Both the position numbers and the translations under genes were made by a program. A model generated the notes under the pieces. That model was not told the origin of the DNA, searched no databases, and saw only the letters and a list, made by a program, of their open reading frames with translations. From NCBI RefSeq assembly GCF_020907275.1, contig NZ_JAJJWI010000002.1, positions 147,432 through 211,431 on the forward strand: a stretch of DNA of 64,000 bases. Reading direction: 5' to 3'. Source of the DNA: Pontibacter silvestris. GTDB lineage: Bacteria; Bacteroidota; Bacteroidia; Cytophagales; Hymenobacteraceae. This document shows, piece after piece, positions 27,406 through 37,799 of this stretch (its first letter is position 1; each line of letters opens with the position of its first letter).

Positions 27406-28713
27406 CTATTTAACTGATAGCAGGTAATAATTCTTTTTTCCTTTCTGCACTACCAGGTACTTCTCCTGAAGCAGTTCGTAGTTAACTTCCTCGTCTGCAC
27501 TTTGTATTTTTTGTCGGTTAATGCTAACGCCTCCGTTTTTGATCATTCGCTTGGCCTCACCCTTAGATTCGAATATCTGCCCACCAGACAGTTCCGAAAG
27601 CAAATCGCTCACGCTTGGCGCCGTTGCGTAGCTGTCTTTGCTAACCTCAACTTGCGGAACCCCCTCAAACACCGAAAGCAGCACATCTTCCCGTAATTTC
27701 TTTAATGTTTCCAGGTTTCCTTTCCCAAATAAAACTTCTGAAGCATCTACAGCAGAATTATATTCTTCCTCAGAATGCACTCTTATAGTAACATCTTTGG
27801 CAAGTGCTTTTTGTAAAATACGAAGGTGAGGAGCCTGTTTATGCTCTTCTGTAATGCTATCAATTTCCTCTTTAGTAAGCAGTGTATACACCTTTATCAG
27901 CTTCTCAGCCTCTTCGTCAGATAGGTTTAGCCAAAACTGGTAGAACTTGTACGGCGAAGTAAGATTAGGATTGAGCCAAACGTTTCCGCCTTCTGACTTT
28001 CCGAACTTAGTACCATCAGACTTTGTAACAAGTTTGCCAACCAGGGCAAAAGCTTTCCCGCCGTCCATCCTGCGGATTAGCTCTGTACCAGTAGTAATGT
28101 TGCCCCATTGGTCGGAGGCTCCCATCTGCAGGCGCACATTTTTATTTTTATATAAATGATAGAAATCGTAACCCTGTATAAGCTGGTATGCAAACTCAGT
28201 GTAAGATAGTCCTTCTGCGCGGCCTTCGCCTTCTTCGTCGGCATTGAGACGCTTCTTTACTGAGTCTTTGCTCATCATGTAGTTTACGGTGATGTGCTTG
28301 CCTACTTCACGTAGGAAACCCAGGAAGCTGAATTCTTTAAACCATTCGTAATTATTTACAATTTCGGCTGAGTTGGCACCACAATCAAAATCAAGAAAAT
28401 TTTCTAACTGCTTCTTAATACCCTCCTGGTTCTCACGCAGCACATCTTCTGACAGCAGGTTACGTTCTGCGGACTTACCCGATGGGTCGCCGATCATACC
28501 TGTTGCTCCACCTACAAGAGCCAACGGTCTATGACCTGCCCGCTGAAGATGTACTAACAGCATAATAGTGGCCAGGTTACCTATGTGTAGCGAATTTGCT
28601 GTTGGGTCAAAACCAATGTAACCAGATGTCATTCCTGAAGCAAGTTGCTCTTCAGTGCCTGGCATGAAATCATGGAGCATGCCTCTCCACCGTAATTCTT
28701 CTATTAAGTTCAT
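27406..28713 (-). CDS. tyrS: Tyrosyl-tRNA synthetase
   Basis: 435 aa from the ATG at 28713 (a TTG three codons upstream is less likely). Class I synthetase: [14 protein letters not shown] holds the HIGH motif, [14 protein letters not shown] the tyrosine/tRNA region and KFGKSEGGN the KMSKS equivalent. A C-terminal S4-like domain ([15 protein letters not shown]) binds tRNA. Standard length and complete. Confidence 0.97.
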   Translation of the reverse strand: MNLIEELRWRGMLHDFMPGTEEQLASGMTSGYIGFDPTANSLHIGNLATIMLLVHLQRAGHRPLALVGGATGMIGDPSGKSAERNLLSEDVLRENQEGIKKQLENFLDFDCGANSAEIVNNYEWFKEFSFLGFLREVGKHITVNYMMSKDSVKKRLNADEEGEGRAEGLSYTEFAYQLIQGYDFYHLYKNKNVRLQMGASDQWGNITTGTELIRRMDGGKAFALVGKLVTKSDGTKFGKSEGGNVWLNPNLTSPYKFYQFWLNLSDEEAEKLIKVYTLLTKEEIDSITEEHKQAPHLRILQKALAKDVTIRVHSEEEYNSAVDASEVLFGKGNLETLKKLREDVLLSVFEGVPQVEVSKDSYATAPSVSDLLSELSGGQIFESKGEAKRMIKNGGVSINRQKIQSADEEVNYELLQEKYLVVQKGKKNYYLLSVK

Positions 28714-29079
28714 GTAAACCAAATCGTCTTTTCAAGACAAATATAAAAAAGAGTTAGCAGTTAGCCCTAAGAGGATGAAAGTATTGGTTGGATCAATGCA
28801 GTTTGGCTGAGTTTAGGTGGGTATCATAACTGCTGAAAAAGTCGGCTGCTTAATATAATATTTACTATATTAGACAAACAAAGCACGATAGAAATGTAAA
28901 GGCTGTAATTTTAGAGGCCATTCTATAAGCTAAAACAATGTATTGGACTTGTTTCCTTTAGATAGAGAATATTCGTAACTATTAATACAAAGAAAAGGTA
29001 GACGGCAGAGGTGGAGTATCCTGTTTTAATGTTCTCTACTGAAATGTTTATTGATTTTTATTTCGAGAAGAATAACTAC
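28714..29079. other. Intergenic region tyrS / cupin
   Basis: About 365 AT-rich bases between divergent genes. I see no further gene, repeat or hairpin; the upstream in-frame extension of the cupin from 29011 is not supported by similarity. Confidence 0.5.
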
Positions 29080-29442
29080 ATGATTAAAGCTTACAAACTA
29101 TACACCGATTCAGATGGTCAATCGTGCTTTACAACCGGCTTAGTTTCAGAGAAAGTCGTGACGGAGGCGGTATCTATTCGTTTTCAGGAAACAGCACCAT
29201 ATTCATCATACGACTGGCATCCGGCACCTATTACCCAATATGTTATTACACTAGCAGGTACGTTGGAATTTACTACTAGTAAAGGAGAAACATTTATTCT
29301 ACATCCAGGGGAAGTGTTGATTGCAATGGATACGACAGGGGCCGGGCATAAATGGCGAATTATAGATGATCAGCCCTGGAAACGTGCTTATGTAGTATTT
29401 GAAGAAGGTGCAGATATAAACTTTGTTCCCGAAAGCCACTAA
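29080..29442 (+). CDS. Cupin domain protein
   Basis: About 120 aa from the ATG at 29080, chosen because MIKAYKLYTDSDG fits the start of small cupins and the 23 residues upstream do not. The cupin barrel is visible as APYSSYDWHPAPITQYVITLAGTLEF with one strand motif and FILHPGEVLIAMDTTGAGHKWRI with the second. Metal-ligand His residues are present in both. Function is unknown; related proteins are small-molecule-binding or isomerase-like. Confidence 0.75.
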   Translation: MIKAYKLYTDSDGQSCFTTGLVSEKVVTEAVSIRFQETAPYSSYDWHPAPITQYVITLAGTLEFTTSKGETFILHPGEVLIAMDTTGAGHKWRIIDDQPWKRAYVVFEEGADINFVPESH

Positions 29443-29601
29443 GTTAGGCCCTTCATAATTTCTGTTATCAACTTTTAAGAAACTATAGGGCATAGGCTAC
29501 ACCCTTAAAGTTAGCACATATCTTTACAGGTGTAATTATAAGAAGCAGCTGGAATTGTTTTACATTTATTGAAGTTTAGGAGAAGCTTAATAAAAAATCA
29601 C

Positions 29602-31296
29602 ATGAACTCTGAAGAGGTAATAGATAACCAGCAGGAATTACTCCTAAAGCTAAAAGAAACACAGCGTCAGCTTGAAGAAAAGAATAAGCAACTGGAACTG
29701 ATTAACCAGATTGGGAGTATGCTTACTTCTGAACTGGAGCTTGAAAAGGTTGTTCAGAATGTGACTGATATTGCCACAAAATTAAGCAAAGCGCAGTTTG
29801 GTGCCTTGTTTTACAACAAGGAGAATGAAAAAGGGGAAGAATATCTTCTTTATGCTCTCTCTGGTGCCAGCAAAGATGACTTTGCACATCTTCCCGTGCT
29901 TCGTGTTACACCTATGCTGGCGCCTACTTTTAGTGGAGAAGGTGTAATACGTTCTGATGATATTACCAAAGACCCCAGATACGGAAGAAACAAACCTCAC
30001 AGGGGGATGCCAAAAGGGCATTTACCGGTTAAAAGTTATATGGCCCTGCCTGTTGTTTCAAAAAAAGGGAAAGTGTTGGGAGGCTTGTTCTTCGGGCATT
30101 CTAAATCAGGTGTTTTTACTCAGAATGAAGAAAACCTGGTGCTAAGTATTGCCGCACAGGCAGCCGTTGCCATAGACAATGCGCACCTTTATGAAGCAAA
30201 GCTTCAGGCAGAACAGCGGGTTAAACGGGTCCTGGAGTCAATCCCGCAAATGGCCTGGACGTCTTTACCAGACGGTTTCATAGATTACTTTAATGAAAGG
30301 TGGTACGCCTACACAGGTCAATCTTTTGATCAGGCAAAAGGCAATGGATGGGAAAATATTGTACACCCAGATGATATTGCACATGTAAATGATGTGTGGC
30401 AAAAAGCGCTGAAGAATGGGGAAACGTTCGAGTTAGGGAGCAGATTAAGAGGAGTTGCAGATAATAGCTACCGCTGGCATCTAACAAGAGCAGTTCCTGT
30501 TAAAGATGAAAAGGGAAAAATTCAGCTCTGGGTTGGTACAAGCACAGATGTAGATGATTATAAAACAACTCAGGAAACCCTGTTGCAGAAAAATAAGGAA
30601 CTTGAAAAGATCAACAAGGACCTGGACAGCTTTGTTTACACAGCCTCTCATGACTTGAAAGCTCCTGTAATAAATATAATGCAGATATTAGAGGAGTTAA
30701 AGGTCAGTGGCATTTACACAACAGACGATACTAAAATATTTGTTAATCTTCTCGACAAATCATTAAATCAACTGCATAGCACTATTGATGATCTGTCTGC
30801 GCTGGTGAAAGTTCAGAAAAATATCAATGCTACCGTTGAATATTTATCACTTAAAGATATTGTTGAAGAGGTAAAACTAAGTTTAAATGAAGAATTCTAT
30901 CGTTCTGGTGCTAAAGTTTTACTTGAACTAGATGAAGTGCCCACTGTTCCATTTTCTAAAGCAAATTTAAGAAGTGTGTTGTTTAACCTCATCAGCAATA
31001 GCGTTAAGTATTGCTCACCTGACCGTACTCCAGAAATCGTAATAAAAAGCGCTGCAATTCCGGGGTACTACCAAATATCTGTTTCTGATAATGGCCTTGG
31101 GCTTGACCTGGAGACGCAAAAAGGAAAGTTATTTCAGATGTTCCGGCGCTTTCATGACCATGTAGCTGGTTCAGGAATAGGCTTGTATATCGTTAACCGA
31201 ATCATAGAAAACCAAGGTGGCTACATAGAAGTTACCAGTGCAGTAAATAAGGGCACTACTTTCAATTTATTTATCAAAAAAGAAGAAAAGAAATAG
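29602..31296 (+). CDS. GAF-PAS sensor histidine kinase
   Basis: About 564 aa from the ATG at 29602. No membrane segment: an N-terminal coiled coil (about 1-40, ELLLKLKETQRQLEEKNKQ), a GAF domain (about 45-190), a PAS domain (about 210-335, IPQMAWTSLPDGFIDYFNERW), a phospho-acceptor helix with ASHDLKAPV, and a HATPase_c domain with N box (FNLISNSVKYC), G1 (VSDNGLGLD) and G2 (GSGIGLYIV). It is therefore a cytoplasmic sensor. No response regulator gene is beside it, so its target is unknown. Confidence 0.9.
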   Translation: MNSEEVIDNQQELLLKLKETQRQLEEKNKQLELINQIGSMLTSELELEKVVQNVTDIATKLSKAQFGALFYNKENEKGEEYLLYALSGASKDDFAHLPVLRVTPMLAPTFSGEGVIRSDDITKDPRYGRNKPHRGMPKGHLPVKSYMALPVVSKKGKVLGGLFFGHSKSGVFTQNEENLVLSIAAQAAVAIDNAHLYEAKLQAEQRVKRVLESIPQMAWTSLPDGFIDYFNERWYAYTGQSFDQAKGNGWENIVHPDDIAHVNDVWQKALKNGETFELGSRLRGVADNSYRWHLTRAVPVKDEKGKIQLWVGTSTDVDDYKTTQETLLQKNKELEKINKDLDSFVYTASHDLKAPVINIMQILEELKVSGIYTTDDTKIFVNLLDKSLNQLHSTIDDLSALVKVQKNINATVEYLSLKDIVEEVKLSLNEEFYRSGAKVLLELDEVPTVPFSKANLRSVLFNLISNSVKYCSPDRTPEIVIKSAAIPGYYQISVSDNGLGLDLETQKGKLFQMFRRFHDHVAGSGIGLYIVNRIIENQGGYIEVTSAVNKGTTFNLFIKKEEKK

Positions 31297-31301
31297 GTGC
31301 T

Positions 31302-31348
31302 GCAGGGCTTTATAACACTAGATAAATGTTATAAAGCCCTGCTTTACA
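31302..31348 (+). terminator. Terminator of the histidine kinase gene
   Basis: Perfect 16-bp stem GCAGGGCTTTATAACA / TGTTATAAAGCCCTGC (31302-31317, 31327-31342) followed by TTTA, just after the stop codon. Confidence 0.75.
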
Positions 31349-31608
31349 TGCTTGATTTTAGACTAAGGTTTATAATAAGTTAGCTACTGGAATCTCATTA
31401 ACTAGTTTAGCTAACATCTTAATTTTCTTTGCTGTTACTGATGCATTTACATAGTTTCAAGCTTCAATTTCTGCTTCTATAATTCCTGCCTTACTCTTTC
31501 ATTTTGTCTCTAATACCTTAAATTTGTAGCCTTAAGTCAGGCATACACGGAACAGCTGTTTCCCAATAGTGCTTAACTGACTTTACCTGATTATATGACC
31601 AAAAAAAC
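31349..31608. other. Intergenic region before holA
   Basis: About 260 bases. The only signal is a TAAATTTG (-7 type) at 31519-31526, about 80 bases before holA, without a well-spaced -33 box. Confidence 0.4.
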
Positions 31609-32661
31609 ATGGCGCACACACCCGAAGGCATACTGGAGCAGCTAAAGAACAGGCAGTTTGCCCCTGTGTATTTTCTGCAGGGAGAAGAGCCTTTTTATAT
31701 TGACCTTATTGCTGATTATATAGAGGAACATGCATTGCAAGAGCATGAGAAAGGTTTTAATCAGGTGGTGGTGTATGGTAAAGATGTGGACGTAGCTACT
31801 ATATTGTTGCAGGCCAAGCGCTTTCCTATGATGGCTGAAAAGCAGGTAGTAATCGTAAAAGAGGCGCAGTCTGTACAAGACCTGGAAAAGGAGGAAGGGA
31901 TGAGGCAACTGGAAACTTATTTACAGAACCCATTACCTTCTACTATTCTTGTTTTCTGCCATAAGTATAAAACGCTCGATGGTCGGAAGAGCCTTGCAAA
32001 AGCTGTAACCAAACATGCCATACTGCTTACTACAAAAAAGCTTTACGAGAACCAGGTGCCCGCATGGGTAAACAGTTACATAAAGTCAAAAGGGCGGCAG
32101 GCTTCACAGCAGGCTGTGCTAATGCTGAGTGAGTACATTGGGGCTGATTTGTCAAGGTTAGCCAACGAAATAGACAAACTGCTGATTAACCTGAAGCTGG
32201 GCCAAAGTATAGATGAGCGGGTTGTGCAGGATAATGTTGGCATCAGCAAAGAATACAATATCTTTGAGCTGCAGTCTGCTCTCATAGCCCGGGATGCTTT
32301 AAAGGCAAACCGTATTATTAACTATTTTGAGGCGAACCCAAAAAATAATCCACTTATACCGAACCTATCCCTGCTCTTTAATTTCTTCACGAAGCTCCTG
32401 AGTTTGCATACATCTGCAGATAAGTCAGAGGCTGGTATCCGGAAGAGTTTAGGGAATCGGGCCTTTCTTGTGAAAGAGTACATGCAGGCGTTGCGGGTGT
32501 TCCCTTTGCAGCGTTCTGTTGATATTATTCATTTTATCAGGGTGGCTGATTTACAGGTAAAAGGTATAGAAGGAGGAGACATGACTGATGCGGATATTCT
32601 TAGAGAGTTGGTTTTTAAAATATTACATCCGGTTCCCCGTGCCATGGCTTCTTTAACTTAG
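31609..32661 (+). CDS. holA: DNA polymerase III subunit delta
   Basis: 350 aa, the usual length. Clamp-loader subunit that opens the beta clamp. It begins with APVYFLQGEEPFYIDLIADYIEEH, then shows ALQAKRF-type text (QAKRFPMMAEKQVVIVKEAQ), YIGADLSRLANEIDKL and the FELQSALIARDALKANRII region typical of HolA. It lies alone between the histidine kinase gene and the TPR operon. Confidence 0.92.
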   Translation: MAHTPEGILEQLKNRQFAPVYFLQGEEPFYIDLIADYIEEHALQEHEKGFNQVVVYGKDVDVATILLQAKRFPMMAEKQVVIVKEAQSVQDLEKEEGMRQLETYLQNPLPSTILVFCHKYKTLDGRKSLAKAVTKHAILLTTKKLYENQVPAWVNSYIKSKGRQASQQAVLMLSEYIGADLSRLANEIDKLLINLKLGQSIDERVVQDNVGISKEYNIFELQSALIARDALKANRIINYFEANPKNNPLIPNLSLLFNFFTKLLSLHTSADKSEAGIRKSLGNRAFLVKEYMQALRVFPLQRSVDIIHFIRVADLQVKGIEGGDMTDADILRELVFKILHPVPRAMASLT

Positions 32662-32690
32662 ATATAATTTTAGTTGCGGTACAATATTTA

Positions 32691-32741
32691 AGAGGCTATC
32701 GCCATTATATAGTTATAATGCCATGTTTAGAGAGGCTATCG
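32691..32741. repeat. Direct repeats flanking a small palindrome
   Basis: AGAGGCTATCG occurs at 32691-32701 and again at 32731-32741, 40 bases apart start to start. Between them lies an inverted repeat CATTATA-TAGT-TATAATG (32703-32720). It sits between holA and the TPR operon and could be an operator or part of the holA 3' end. Confidence 0.5.
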
Positions 32742-32838
32742 GGAGAAAAGATGTAAGGTAGATGGCAGGTCTTCTTTTTTTATTAACTTTGAATGAGGTA
32801 AACTGACAAATAAAACCTTATCTCAAATCTCTGAAGAA

Positions 32839-32869
32839 TTACATCTTAATTAAGATACGATTAATTTTG
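32839..32869 (+). promoter_or_regulatory. Promoter candidate of the TPR-ExbBD-TonB operon
   Basis: TAATTTTG at 32862-32869 matches TAnnTTTG. TTA at 32839-32841 lies 20 bases upstream in place of TTG. The TPR gene starts at 32895. Confidence 0.45.
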
Positions 32870-32894
32870 GCCTGACAAGGCGGAAAAGAAAAAT

Positions 32895-35800
32895 ATGAAG
32901 ATAGCATACAAAGTAGCGCTTGCTTCTGTGCTGGCCGGAGGCTCCCATGTAGTGGTGGCGCAGCATACGCAGGTTTTTACCTCAGATGAGAAGTACTTTC
33001 ACGAAGGTGTAGAATTGTTTGACCGTGCAAAATATGGTTCGGCCCAGGAGGCGTTCAGAAAGTACATTAACCTGATCGGTGACGATGCAAGAACTGCTGA
33101 TGCACAGTATTACTATGCCTTAAGTGGTTTGTACCTGTTGCACCCCGATGCAGAGCAGCTTATCCTTAACTTCACGCACAAGTTTCCTGCTCACCCTAAA
33201 ACGGCTCTGGCAAACTATGAACTTGGCCTGTACTACTTCGAAAAGAAAGAGTATGAAAAAGCAGTAGAGTTTCTGAAGCAGGCTCCAGAGCATTTGCTAA
33301 GCATTAAGCAGAATAATGAACTGGAGTTTAAGCTGGGCTATTCCTATTTTGCTACCAAAGATTTCGATAACGCTAAAATCTACTTTGATAAGAACAAAAC
33401 AACTGGGTTTAGAGAAGATGAACATCGCTTCGCTTACGCCTCTAATTACTATGCCGGTTATATTGCCTATCGCAATGGCGACTATGCTGCTGCAAAAACA
33501 GACCTTAAGATAGCTGAGAAAAATGAAGCGTATGCGAACATTGTTCCTTATATGATCACAGAGATACTTTATAAGGAAAATGATATCTACGAGTTGATCA
33601 GGTATGGAGAGGCTGCCTTAGCCAGAACGCCTTCGGTACAACAGGCAGATGAAATTGCCTTGCTAGTTGGTGACGCTTACTACCAACGAGCTGATTATAA
33701 AACCGCTGAAAAGTATTTTTCACAGTACGCACAGGGCAAACGATCTTTAGACCCAGTTGTACAGTATAAAATTGGCCTTACAGATTACAAGAACAATAAT
33801 TACAAAAATGCTATTGCAAACCTTAAAGTAGTAGCCCTTAAGAAAGATGCCATGGGCCAGAGTGCATCCTACTACCTTGGTCTTAGCTATCTTAAAGAAA
33901 ATACCAAGCCGTTTGCCATGACGGCTTTTGACCAGGCTCGCAAGAACGACAAAGACAAAGACATTACAGAATCAGCAACGCTGAAGTATGCTCAGGTAAA
34001 TTATGAGTTGGGTAACTTAAGAGAAGTTATTAATTCGCTGGCAGATTTCAATGAGAAGTATCCTGATTCAGAGCAAAGTGCTGAAGCAGACGATTTGCTG
34101 AGTGAGGCTTATTTTAACTCTAATAATTATGCAGAAGCTATTCGCCACATTGAAAGTCTGCCTAAGAAAAGCTGGCGCATCCTGCAAACATACCAGCGTG
34201 TAACTTACTACCACGGTGTTAACCTGTTTAACGATGCAAAGTTCCCACAGGCTGTGCAGATGCTGGATAAATCACTTCAGTACCCATATGATAAAGGCGT
34301 TACTGCTGCGAGCCATTTCGTTAAAGGAGAGGCATACTCTATTGGCCAGCGTTATAATGATGCCATTAACAGTTACGGAGCTGTTTTTCGTACAAGCCCA
34401 GGCACTAAGGAAGACTATTATATTAAGTCCCGCTATGGTATAGGGTATGCCTACTTCAATACCAAAGAGTATGAAAAGGCTATGACGCATTTTAAAGCTT
34501 ATTTAGACGCGATTCAGCCAAGTAACCCGAACTATAACGATGCTACACTACGCCTTGCTGATACCTATTATGTATCGAAGAATTATAATGAAGCGCTGAA
34601 ATTGTATGAGCGTGTTGTTGCTTCCAGTTCTCCGGACCGGGATTATTCACTCTTTCAGAAAGGTGTGCTACTGAGTATCAATAATAACAACGAGAAAGCA
34701 AAACAAAACCTCCAGGAGCTGATTTCAAAGTTCCCAAATTCCCGCTATCGTGATGATGCGCAGTATCAGTATGCTTTAATAGATTTTGAGGCAGGTAACT
34801 ATCCTGCTGCTATTACTGGGTTCACCACGCTTATCCAGAATATGCAGGACAGCAAGCTGGTACCAAACGCTTTGCAGAAAAGAGGTATTGCTTATGCCAA
34901 CCAAGGGCGTGCCAGTGAGGCTATCGCAGACCAGCAGCGAGTTATAAACGAATTTCCTTCATCTAGTGTAGCAAGCGGTTCTTTATATAGCTTACAGGAA
35001 GTGCTGGGTGCTGAGAACAGAAGCAGTGAGTTTGATGATTACCTGACTAAGTTTAAAACAGCTAACCCAGAAAGCAATGCCTTGGAAACAGTTGAGTATG
35101 AAGCTGCTAAGACTTTGTATTTCAATGAAAACTATAAACAGGCTATTGCTAAGCTTGAAAGTTACCTGAAGTCTTATCCTAAGAGTTCCTACCAGGCAGA
35201 TGCACGTTATTACTTAGCCGATTCTTACCTGCGCGAAAATGATGTGCAGACAGGTTTGCAGCGTATGAAGCAGGTAATTACGGAGAACCGTTCAGAATTC
35301 GTAAACAGGGCTATACAACGTGTGGCTGATCTGGAATTTGAGGCTAAGAATTATAAAGAGGCGATAAAATATTATACGCGTCTGCGTGACCTCGCCAGTA
35401 ACCGTAAAGAGCAGGCAAATGCGTTGGTTGGCCTGATGCAGAGCTACTATAAAACCAATGACTATACTGCTTCCAAGCGTGTAGCAAATGAATTGATCAG
35501 TCAGGGAAACGCTTCGCTTAATGCCCTGAACTCTGCTATGTTATATCGTGCTAAGTCAACCTATGCTCAAGGTGATTTAAACCAGGCGCTTTCAGAGTTG
35601 CGTGAAACGGCTAAAGCAGCCACCGATGTAAATGGAGCTGAGGCACAATACCTGGTGGCTGAAGTATTATATAAGCAGAAAAAATACAAAGAGTCGCTCG
35701 ATGCTGCTTACGAATACAATAGTAAGTTCTCAAATTATGATTACTGGTTGGGTAAATCATTCCTGGTTATTGCTGATAATTATCTTGCCCAGGACGAACA

Positions 35801-36059
35801 GTTCCAAGCGCGTGCTACACTTAACTCTATTATAGAGGGGTCTCCTGTTAAAGAAATTGTAGAGGAGGCTAGAGTTAAACTCGCTAGGCTGAATGAGGAT
35901 GGAGGCAAAAAGACGAGTACACCGGCAGGTGTACAGAATCTGAATTTAGTGCCTGACTCTAATTCTACACAGGATGCTTTGCCAGACTCTACCATTGAAA
36001 TACTACCGGACACTACTCAGCAGATATTACCGGATTCAACACAAAATGAGCAGGACTAG
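32895..36059 (+). CDS. Large exported tetratricopeptide repeat protein
   Basis: 1054 aa. Signal sequence MKIAYKVALASVLAGGSHVVVAQ, then about 950 residues of TPR-type helical repeats (many A-x-Y-x-L-G and Y-x-A-I blocks, for example YEKAVEFLKQAP, YKNAIANLKVVAL, YEKAMTHFKAYLD). The C-terminus carries three copies of an acidic LPDST-type unit (ALPDST, ILPDTT, ILPDST). It is probably a periplasmic or outer-membrane-associated scaffold. It is the first gene of a tight operon with an outer-membrane barrel, a SPOR protein and ExbB/ExbD/TonB, so it may link the energised inner-membrane complex to the barrel (inference). Confidence 0.85.
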   Translation: MKIAYKVALASVLAGGSHVVVAQHTQVFTSDEKYFHEGVELFDRAKYGSAQEAFRKYINLIGDDARTADAQYYYALSGLYLLHPDAEQLILNFTHKFPAHPKTALANYELGLYYFEKKEYEKAVEFLKQAPEHLLSIKQNNELEFKLGYSYFATKDFDNAKIYFDKNKTTGFREDEHRFAYASNYYAGYIAYRNGDYAAAKTDLKIAEKNEAYANIVPYMITEILYKENDIYELIRYGEAALARTPSVQQADEIALLVGDAYYQRADYKTAEKYFSQYAQGKRSLDPVVQYKIGLTDYKNNNYKNAIANLKVVALKKDAMGQSASYYLGLSYLKENTKPFAMTAFDQARKNDKDKDITESATLKYAQVNYELGNLREVINSLADFNEKYPDSEQSAEADDLLSEAYFNSNNYAEAIRHIESLPKKSWRILQTYQRVTYYHGVNLFNDAKFPQAVQMLDKSLQYPYDKGVTAASHFVKGEAYSIGQRYNDAINSYGAVFRTSPGTKEDYYIKSRYGIGYAYFNTKEYEKAMTHFKAYLDAIQPSNPNYNDATLRLADTYYVSKNYNEALKLYERVVASSSPDRDYSLFQKGVLLSINNNNEKAKQNLQELISKFPNSRYRDDAQYQYALIDFEAGNYPAAITGFTTLIQNMQDSKLVPNALQKRGIAYANQGRASEAIADQQRVINEFPSSSVASGSLYSLQEVLGAENRSSEFDDYLTKFKTANPESNALETVEYEAAKTLYFNENYKQAIAKLESYLKSYPKSSYQADARYYLADSYLRENDVQTGLQRMKQVITENRSEFVNRAIQRVADLEFEAKNYKEAIKYYTRLRDLASNRKEQANALVGLMQSYYKTNDYTASKRVANELISQGNASLNALNSAMLYRAKSTYAQGDLNQALSELRETAKAATDVNGAEAQYLVAEVLYKQKKYKESLDAAYEYNSKFSNYDYWLGKSFLVIADNYLAQDEQFQARATLNSIIEGSPVKEIVEEARVKLARLNEDGGKKTSTPAGVQNLNLVPDSNSTQDALPDSTIEILPDTTQQILPDSTQNEQD

Positions 36060-36105
36060 CTAACACAATTTAGTTATTACAATTAATCAGAATTGAAGTA
36101 TCATC

Positions 36106-37794
36106 ATGAAAAATAAATTAAAATTAGCCTCTCTTGCCATTGTTCTTAGTGTTGGGTATAGCTTTATGAACGAGGCGCATGCGCAGAACAATAACTGGGG
36201 CGAAGCTACTAAACTGGAAGATGCACAGGTAGTAGTGGAGAAGAACAGGGTGATTGAACTCCCCCAGGCAGCGCGAAACTTTGAGAAGTTTCGCGTAGAG
36301 CAGCCCGAGCAGGGGGAACGGAATGTGCGGTACCGTTTTATTGATTACCGCTTGCCTTCCCAGGATATTAACCTGCAGATGAAGGTGCTTACCATTAAAC
36401 AGGATGAGCTTACAAAATTGTACGGTAACTATCTGAAAGGTGGTATCGGCAATTATGCCTCCCTTTACCTGAAAGGCTACTTCCACAACAAAAGAAGCGA
36501 TGTCGGGGCTTATGGTGCTGAAGTAAGCCATATAGCTTCGGCCAAAGGACCTGTAGACAAAGGTAATTCTGCTGTGGCAAACAGTAGAATTGGCGTACAC
36601 GGAGAGCGTTATTTAAAATATACGACTGTTGGAGGTAGTTTAAACTATGGTCGGGATAAGTACCATTATTATGGCTATGATCCTGCTTACGGTGCTGAGA
36701 TAGACAAAGAATCCATTCGTCAGGTATATAATCGTTTTGCTGTTAACGGGTTCCTGCATAACCAGAACTCAGGCGACCCCTTACTTTATAGAGGAGACAT
36801 TGATATTAACTACCTGAATGATCGCTATGAGATGAGCGAACGAAATGTAGCCTTAAAATTACGCACCGACTACAGTATAGATAAGGAAGCGGGTTTTCAT
36901 GTTGATGCTGATCTGTCATTTCTGTCACATAAAGACTCTGCTGATGTAAGCAGAACCTTCTTTAAAGTTAGCCCGACGTATGAGAGGCAGTTAAATGCTG
37001 TTCGTTTGTCTTTAGGAGCTAAAATAGCTTATACAGGCGACACAGTAAATGATGCCCGTAAATTTAATGTTTATCCAGTAGTGCGGGTTGACCTTACGCC
37101 GATTGAAGATAAGCTGTTGATTTATGCAGGTATGGGTGGAGATCTTGAAAGAGTTACTTTATATAAGCTTACGGAGGAGAATCCATATTTGGCACCGAAT
37201 GTACGTGTCGCTGATTTAAACAAAGGGCTGGAGATTTACGGTGGTTTCTCTGCGAACATTGCAAACTATGTACATCTTACTGGGCGTGTAGCTTACCAGA
37301 ACTATCGCAACATGTACTTCTACAACAACTCTGCATCAGATTCAACTAAATTTGATCTGGTTTATGATGATGGTGTGACAAATGTTTTAAATATTTATGG
37401 AGAGGCCGTATTTAATTATTCAGACGAGATTCGCATTGGATTAAAAGCTGATTATAACAAATATAACATGGCTTCCTTAGAGCAACCCTATCACCGTCCG
37501 CAGTTCATGAGTAGCATTTATGGTACCTACAACTTCTATGATAAGATTCTCTTTAACGCAGAACTTTATTATATTGGAAGTTCTTACGGCCGCATCTTCC
37601 GCCAGGACGGCACATCAGTTTTGCGTGAGACTGATACAATAGTTGATCTAAATTTGAAGGGAGATTATAGATTCACAAATAATTTCACAATTTTTGTGAT
37701 GGCAAATAACCTGCTTGGGAAGAAATACGAAAGGTTCTTAAACTACCCAAGCAAAAGCATAAATCTTATTGGAGGAGTAACTTATTCATTTTAA
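36106..37794 (+). CDS. Outer-membrane beta-barrel protein, TonB-receptor-like
   Basis: 562 aa. Signal peptide (LASLAIVLSVGYSFMNEAHAQ), then a short N-terminal stretch and many alternating aromatic strands, ending GGVTYSF with the terminal Phe used in outer-membrane assembly. It is shorter than a full TonB-dependent receptor (700-1000 aa) and I find no plug-domain motif such as RG-x-VY. It follows the TPR gene by 46 bases and precedes the HU/SPOR gene by 5. It is probably a structural or transport barrel serving the operon's energy complex. Confidence 0.75.
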   Translation: MKNKLKLASLAIVLSVGYSFMNEAHAQNNNWGEATKLEDAQVVVEKNRVIELPQAARNFEKFRVEQPEQGERNVRYRFIDYRLPSQDINLQMKVLTIKQDELTKLYGNYLKGGIGNYASLYLKGYFHNKRSDVGAYGAEVSHIASAKGPVDKGNSAVANSRIGVHGERYLKYTTVGGSLNYGRDKYHYYGYDPAYGAEIDKESIRQVYNRFAVNGFLHNQNSGDPLLYRGDIDINYLNDRYEMSERNVALKLRTDYSIDKEAGFHVDADLSFLSHKDSADVSRTFFKVSPTYERQLNAVRLSLGAKIAYTGDTVNDARKFNVYPVVRVDLTPIEDKLLIYAGMGGDLERVTLYKLTEENPYLAPNVRVADLNKGLEIYGGFSANIANYVHLTGRVAYQNYRNMYFYNNSASDSTKFDLVYDDGVTNVLNIYGEAVFNYSDEIRIGLKADYNKYNMASLEQPYHRPQFMSSIYGTYNFYDKILFNAELYYIGSSYGRIFRQDGTSVLRETDTIVDLNLKGDYRFTNNFTIFVMANNLLGKKYERFLNYPSKSINLIGGVTYSF

Positions 37795-37799
37795 AGCCT

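Noticed and set aside
36124-36600. 158-codon minus-strand frame
   Set aside because: It is antisense inside the barrel gene, which has a clear signal peptide and terminal Phe in the other direction.
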